Source: Planctomycetaceae bacterium
GTDB lineage: Bacteria > Planctomycetota > Phycisphaerae > Phycisphaerales > SM1A02
Direction of reading: 5' to 3'
Assembly (NCBI GenBank): GCA_002737585.1
Contig: NSIA01000054.1
Coordinates: 1-7,277 of the forward strand
DNA: 7,277 nt
A program made the position numbers and the translations under genes. Shown piece by piece: positions 4,311-7,277 of the stretch. Below the pieces are notes generated by a model, which saw only the letters and a list, made by a program, of their open reading frames with translations, had not been told where the DNA came from and did no database searches. The first letter of the stretch is position 1. Every line of letters starts with the position of its first letter.

Positions 4311-7199
4311 ATGTCAGACAGTTCAGGACACGGCCAAACCCCCCACTCGCCCCTCGCTTCCACTGGTCGCGCGGTCAACGCGTGGTCTCCGGAATACATC
4401 GAACAGATGCACGCTGCGTGGCTGCGTGATGCCGGGTCTGTTGGTGATTCGTGGAACCAGTTCTTCTTGGGTTTCGAGCTTGGCCTGGACCGACCAGCCA
4501 AATCCACTTTGGGCGCAAGCACCGGGGCTGGCGCTGAGACCGCGGGCACAAGTCATGCCGCGCAGCCGAAGGTGCAAGCGCTCATCGATGCGTATCGCCG
4601 CCTTGGTCATCTTGGCGCAACGCTGGACCCACTGGGCACCGTGCGCCCCAAGCCGCAGGAGTTGGCACTCTCAGCATTTGGCCTGACTGGCAATGACCTG
4701 ACCACCACTTTTGATACCGGCACGCTGCCCATGGGTCCGCGCGCAACGCTCTCCGAGATCATTGAGTTCCTGCAAAGCGCATACTGCGGCAACATTGGTG
4801 CGGAGTTTGGATTCATCGCCTGCCCACGCAAGCGCGCATGGATTGCTGAGCGCATGGAGACGCTTGCGTTGCGATCACCGCCCGGCGGAACTGCTGCACG
4901 CACGCGCATCTTGGAGAAATTGGTCGCCGCGGACGGCCTTGAGAATTTCCTAGCAACGCGGTTCATCGGTAAGAAGCGATTTGGCCTGGAGGGTGGCGAA
5001 TCACTGCTGGTGGTTCTTGATGCGGTGCTCTCCGGAGCAGTGCGCGCTGGTGCCGAAGAGTGTGTGCTCGGTATGGCGCATCGCGGGCGCGTCAACGTGC
5101 TGCACAATGTTGCTGGCAAGCCTGCAGAAATGATCTTCACTGAGTTTGAAGAAGCGTGGAACCCACACTTTGAACATGGTGGCGGCGATGTGAAGTACCA
5201 CCAAGGTTTTTCGGGCGCGTACCAGACCGCTGATGGTGGTTCATTGCGCGTTTCGCTGTGCCCGAACCCAAGTCACTTGGAATTTGTTGGACCTGTCGCC
5301 ACGGGACGAACCCGCGCGCGGCAAGAGCGGACTCGTTCGCTTGCTGATGGCATCGCCAAGGTGCTGCCAGTTCTTCTTCATGGAGATGCGGCGCTGCCCG
5401 GCCAAGGCGTGGTTGCAGAGACGCTCAACATGGCCGGCCTGGTTGGCTATGACGTGGGCGGCACGGTGCATGTGGTCATCAACAATCAAGTTGGATTTAC
5501 CACCGACAGCAGTGACTCGTACATGGGTGCGTACTGCACCAACGTTGCCAAGATGGTTGAAGCGCCAGTGTTCCACGTCAATGGTGGCGACGCCGAAGCA
5601 TGCGACTTTGTAGCGCGCCTTGCCTCCGAGTGGCGCAGCACATTCGGTGAGGATGTGTTTATCGATATGTGGTGCTGGCGCAAGAACGGGCACAACGAAA
5701 CAGACGAACCAAACTTCACGCAGCCGATCTTGTACCGCCGAGTGCGCAGCACTCAGCCAGTCGCGGCGCGTTACGCCGAGCAATTGGTTGCGGAGGGCGT
5801 GATCGGTGCTGATGAATTGGATAATCAGACCAAGGCGCTCTTTGCATCACTCGACGCTGCGCAACAGCGCGCCAAGGCGAAGCCGATGGAGCCCGGGCAT
5901 GCGCCGTTCGAAGGTGCATGGAAGGGGATGACCGGCACGTGGAACGATGACCCAGTGGAAACTGGCGTCTCTGCCCGCGTACTCAAAGGACTTGCCGCGC
6001 AACTCGCTGTTATTCCAGAGGGATTTACAGCGCACAAGACCGTTGCCAAGGGCGTGCAGTCGCGTGCGTCTGTTGAGACTGGTGGTGTGGAGTGGGCGCT
6101 GGCGGAGTTGCTGGCCTACGGCTCGCTGGTGGAAGAGGGCGACACCATTCGCATCACCGGTCAAGATGTCAAGCGTGGCACATTCAGTCACCGACACGCG
6201 GCGATCTTTGATCAAGAGACCGGCGAAGAGTGGATGGCACTCAAGCACCTCAAGGGAGCCAAAGGGCGCTTTGAGATGTTCAACTCCCCGCTCACCGAGT
6301 GCGCGTGCGTTGGATTCGAATACGGGTATTCCTTGGTCGATCCGCATGCGTTGGTGATTTGGGAAGCGCAGTTTGGAGACTTTGCCAACGGCGCGCAGGT
6401 GATCTTTGACCAGTTCGTAATCGCTGCGGAATCCAAGTGGTTCCGCTCATCCGGATTGACGATGTTCTTGCCGCACGGCTATGAAGGCCAGGGCCCTGAG
6501 CATTCCAGCGGTCGCATGGAGCGATTCCTGCAACAGTCCACCGACGAGAATATTCAAGTGGTGTACCCATCCACCACTGCACAGATGTTCCATGTGTTAC
6601 GACGGCAGATGAAGCGCAGTTTCCGCAAGCCGCTGGTGGTGATGACTCCGAAGAGCATGTTGCGACTGCCGACTGCGCAGAGCCCGATGGCTGAGTTCAC
6701 GCACGGGCAGTTCCAGAATGTGATTGGCGATCCCACCAAGCCGGATCCAGCGCGCGTGAAGAAGCTGGTGTTCTGCACCGGCAAACTGTTCTATGAGCTT
6801 GATGCGCAGCGGACTGAAAGTGGCAACAAAGCGGTGGCGATTGTGCGCGTTGAGCAATTGACTCCGTTCCCTGCTGAGGAGATTCGCGCGCAGGCGGCGA
6901 AGTACCGCGGCGCGGAAATCGTGTGGGTACAAGAAGAGCCGGAGAATTGCGGAGCATGGCAGTCCATGCTCGGCAAGTTCTTGACGCATCTTGGTTGCAC
7001 GCCTTCGTATGTTGGGCGACCAGCGCAATCGAGCTCGGCCGTTGGCAGCACGAAGCGCCATGCCAAGGAACAGGCAAAGATTGTGGCTGCCGCCGTGGGT
7101 GCTCCCGCGGGTGGCACGGTTGGAAACAAGGACAGCGCGGGCAGTACGTCCGCCGCAACGCAGAATCCCTCATCGGGCAAAGGCCGGAACGCACGCTAA
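4311..7199 (+). CDS. sucA: 2-oxoglutarate dehydrogenase E1 component (thiamine diphosphate-dependent decarboxylase)
   Basis: E1o decarboxylates 2-oxoglutarate and transfers the succinyl group to the lipoyl arm of E2 in the TCA cycle. The 962-residue product resembles the E. coli enzyme (933) from end to end. An N-terminal helix typical of the E2-binding segment is at about 23-52 (NAWSPEYIEQMHAAWLRD, SWNQFF). A Gly/Ala-rich linker follows at about 63-85. The thiamine diphosphate domain carries GMAHRGR (His257), HGDAA at 357-361, NNQVGFTT from 391 and GHNETDEP from 460. The pyrimidine-binding transketolase domain has FEYGYS, WEAQFGDFANGAQ and HGYEGQGPEHSSGR at 722-735. The C-terminal domain ends near VGRPAQSSSAVG. 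About 33 further residues rich in Gly, Ser and Ala (930-962) form an apparently disordered tail. It has its own promoter and is followed by sucB. ATG 4311 was chosen for its SD site; ATG 4284 is the alternative. Confidence 0.97.
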   Translation: MSDSSGHGQTPHSPLASTGRAVNAWSPEYIEQMHAAWLRDAGSVGDSWNQFFLGFELGLDRPAKSTLGASTGAGAETAGTSHAAQPKVQALIDAYRRLGHLGATLDPLGTVRPKPQELALSAFGLTGNDLTTTFDTGTLPMGPRATLSEIIEFLQSAYCGNIGAEFGFIACPRKRAWIAERMETLALRSPPGGTAARTRILEKLVAADGLENFLATRFIGKKRFGLEGGESLLVVLDAVLSGAVRAGAEECVLGMAHRGRVNVLHNVAGKPAEMIFTEFEEAWNPHFEHGGGDVKYHQGFSGAYQTADGGSLRVSLCPNPSHLEFVGPVATGRTRARQERTRSLADGIAKVLPVLLHGDAALPGQGVVAETLNMAGLVGYDVGGTVHVVINNQVGFTTDSSDSYMGAYCTNVAKMVEAPVFHVNGGDAEACDFVARLASEWRSTFGEDVFIDMWCWRKNGHNETDEPNFTQPILYRRVRSTQPVAARYAEQLVAEGVIGADELDNQTKALFASLDAAQQRAKAKPMEPGHAPFEGAWKGMTGTWNDDPVETGVSARVLKGLAAQLAVIPEGFTAHKTVAKGVQSRASVETGGVEWALAELLAYGSLVEEGDTIRITGQDVKRGTFSHRHAAIFDQETGEEWMALKHLKGAKGRFEMFNSPLTECACVGFEYGYSLVDPHALVIWEAQFGDFANGAQVIFDQFVIAAESKWFRSSGLTMFLPHGYEGQGPEHSSGRMERFLQQSTDENIQVVYPSTTAQMFHVLRRQMKRSFRKPLVVMTPKSMLRLPTAQSPMAEFTHGQFQNVIGDPTKPDPARVKKLVFCTGKLFYELDAQRTESGNKAVAIVRVEQLTPFPAEEIRAQAAKYRGAEIVWVQEEPENCGAWQSMLGKFLTHLGCTPSYVGRPAQSSSAVGSTKRHAKEQAKIVAAAVGAPAGGTVGNKDSAGSTSAATQNPSSGKGRNAR

Positions 7200-7240
7200 T
7201 CGGTTCGTTTCGGAAGAATGACACCGCGCGCAACGCGCAT

Positions 7241-7244
7241 GGAG
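7241..7244 (+). promoter_or_regulatory. Shine-Dalgarno site of the sucB-like gene
   Basis: GGAG lies six bases before ATG 7251. It overlaps an earlier in-frame ATG at 7239 (which would add MEND), so the SD position favours 7251 as the true start. Confidence 0.6.
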
Positions 7245-7250
7245 AATGAC

Positions 7251-7277
7251 ATGTTGGACATCATGGTTCCGAGCCCT
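7251..7277 (+). CDS. sucB: Start of probable dihydrolipoyllysine succinyltransferase (E2 of 2-oxoglutarate dehydrogenase), partial
   Basis: Only nine codons fit before the window ends: MLDIMVPSP. A hydrophobic beta strand followed by V-P near the N-terminus is how lipoyl domains of E2 enzymes begin (E. coli SucB starts with VDILVP). The position, 51 bases after the sucA stop on the same strand, is the usual place of sucB. E2 forms the core of the complex and carries the lipoyl group that accepts the succinyl unit from E1. Nine residues cannot exclude another lipoyl-domain protein, so the call rests mainly on gene order. The spacing and lack of a terminator suggest co-transcription with sucA. 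Confidence 0.7.

Noticed and set aside
7226..7238. GCGC-rich self-complementary stretch between sucA and sucB
   Set aside because: Very short arms of simple alternating GC sequence; too weak to call a hairpin or attenuator.
1..7277. Mobile element, defence island, CRISPR, prophage or biosynthetic cluster
   Set aside because: No transposase, integrase, nuclease, array-type repeat or tRNA target was seen; all identifiable genes are housekeeping.

Overview
This is a bacterial chromosomal segment of core metabolism and replication-restart genes. It is moderately GC-rich and densely coded, with short gaps between genes. No mobile element, tRNA, rRNA, CRISPR array or phage gene is visible. The carA, priA and sucA products align along most of their length with well-known families, with no frameshift or internal stop. 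The taxon cannot be fixed from sequence alone. The E1o N-terminus, the frequent lack of Shine-Dalgarno (SD) sites and the gene order would suit an environmental, non-model phylum. Planctomycetota (for example Phycisphaerae) is my low-confidence guess.

Layout. Positions 1-325 (minus strand) hold the start of an unrecognised membrane-anchored or secreted protein. It has one hydrophobic segment followed by an acidic, proline-rich 12-residue repeat, and it runs off the left edge. Positions 326-567 are a divergent intergenic region with an SD site and a 7-bp-arm inverted repeat for the minus-strand gene, and a TACAAT box for the plus-strand unit. Positions 568-1779 are carA (carbamoyl-phosphate synthase glutaminase subunit). 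Positions 1790-4204 are priA (primosomal helicase), starting 10 bases after carA and probably co-transcribed with it. Positions 4205-4310 are a promoter region with TATAAT directly abutting a 19-bp imperfect palindrome. Positions 4311-7199 are sucA (2-oxoglutarate dehydrogenase E1). From 7251 to the right edge are the first nine codons of what is probably sucB (E2).

How the genes fit together. sucA and sucB encode two successive components of the 2-oxoglutarate dehydrogenase complex of the TCA cycle and form a normal operon. carA supplies ammonia from glutamine for carbamoyl phosphate (arginine and pyrimidine synthesis), but its partner carB is not adjacent here. priA restarts stalled replication forks and has no evident metabolic link to carA. 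The window looks like ordinary housekeeping DNA. I do not see a new defence, mobile or biosynthetic system. The points worth a second look are local: the operator-like palindrome at the sucA promoter, an unusual zinc-binding spacing and a Gly-rich insert in PriA, a possibly leaderless carA message, and the repeat-bearing protein at the left edge.
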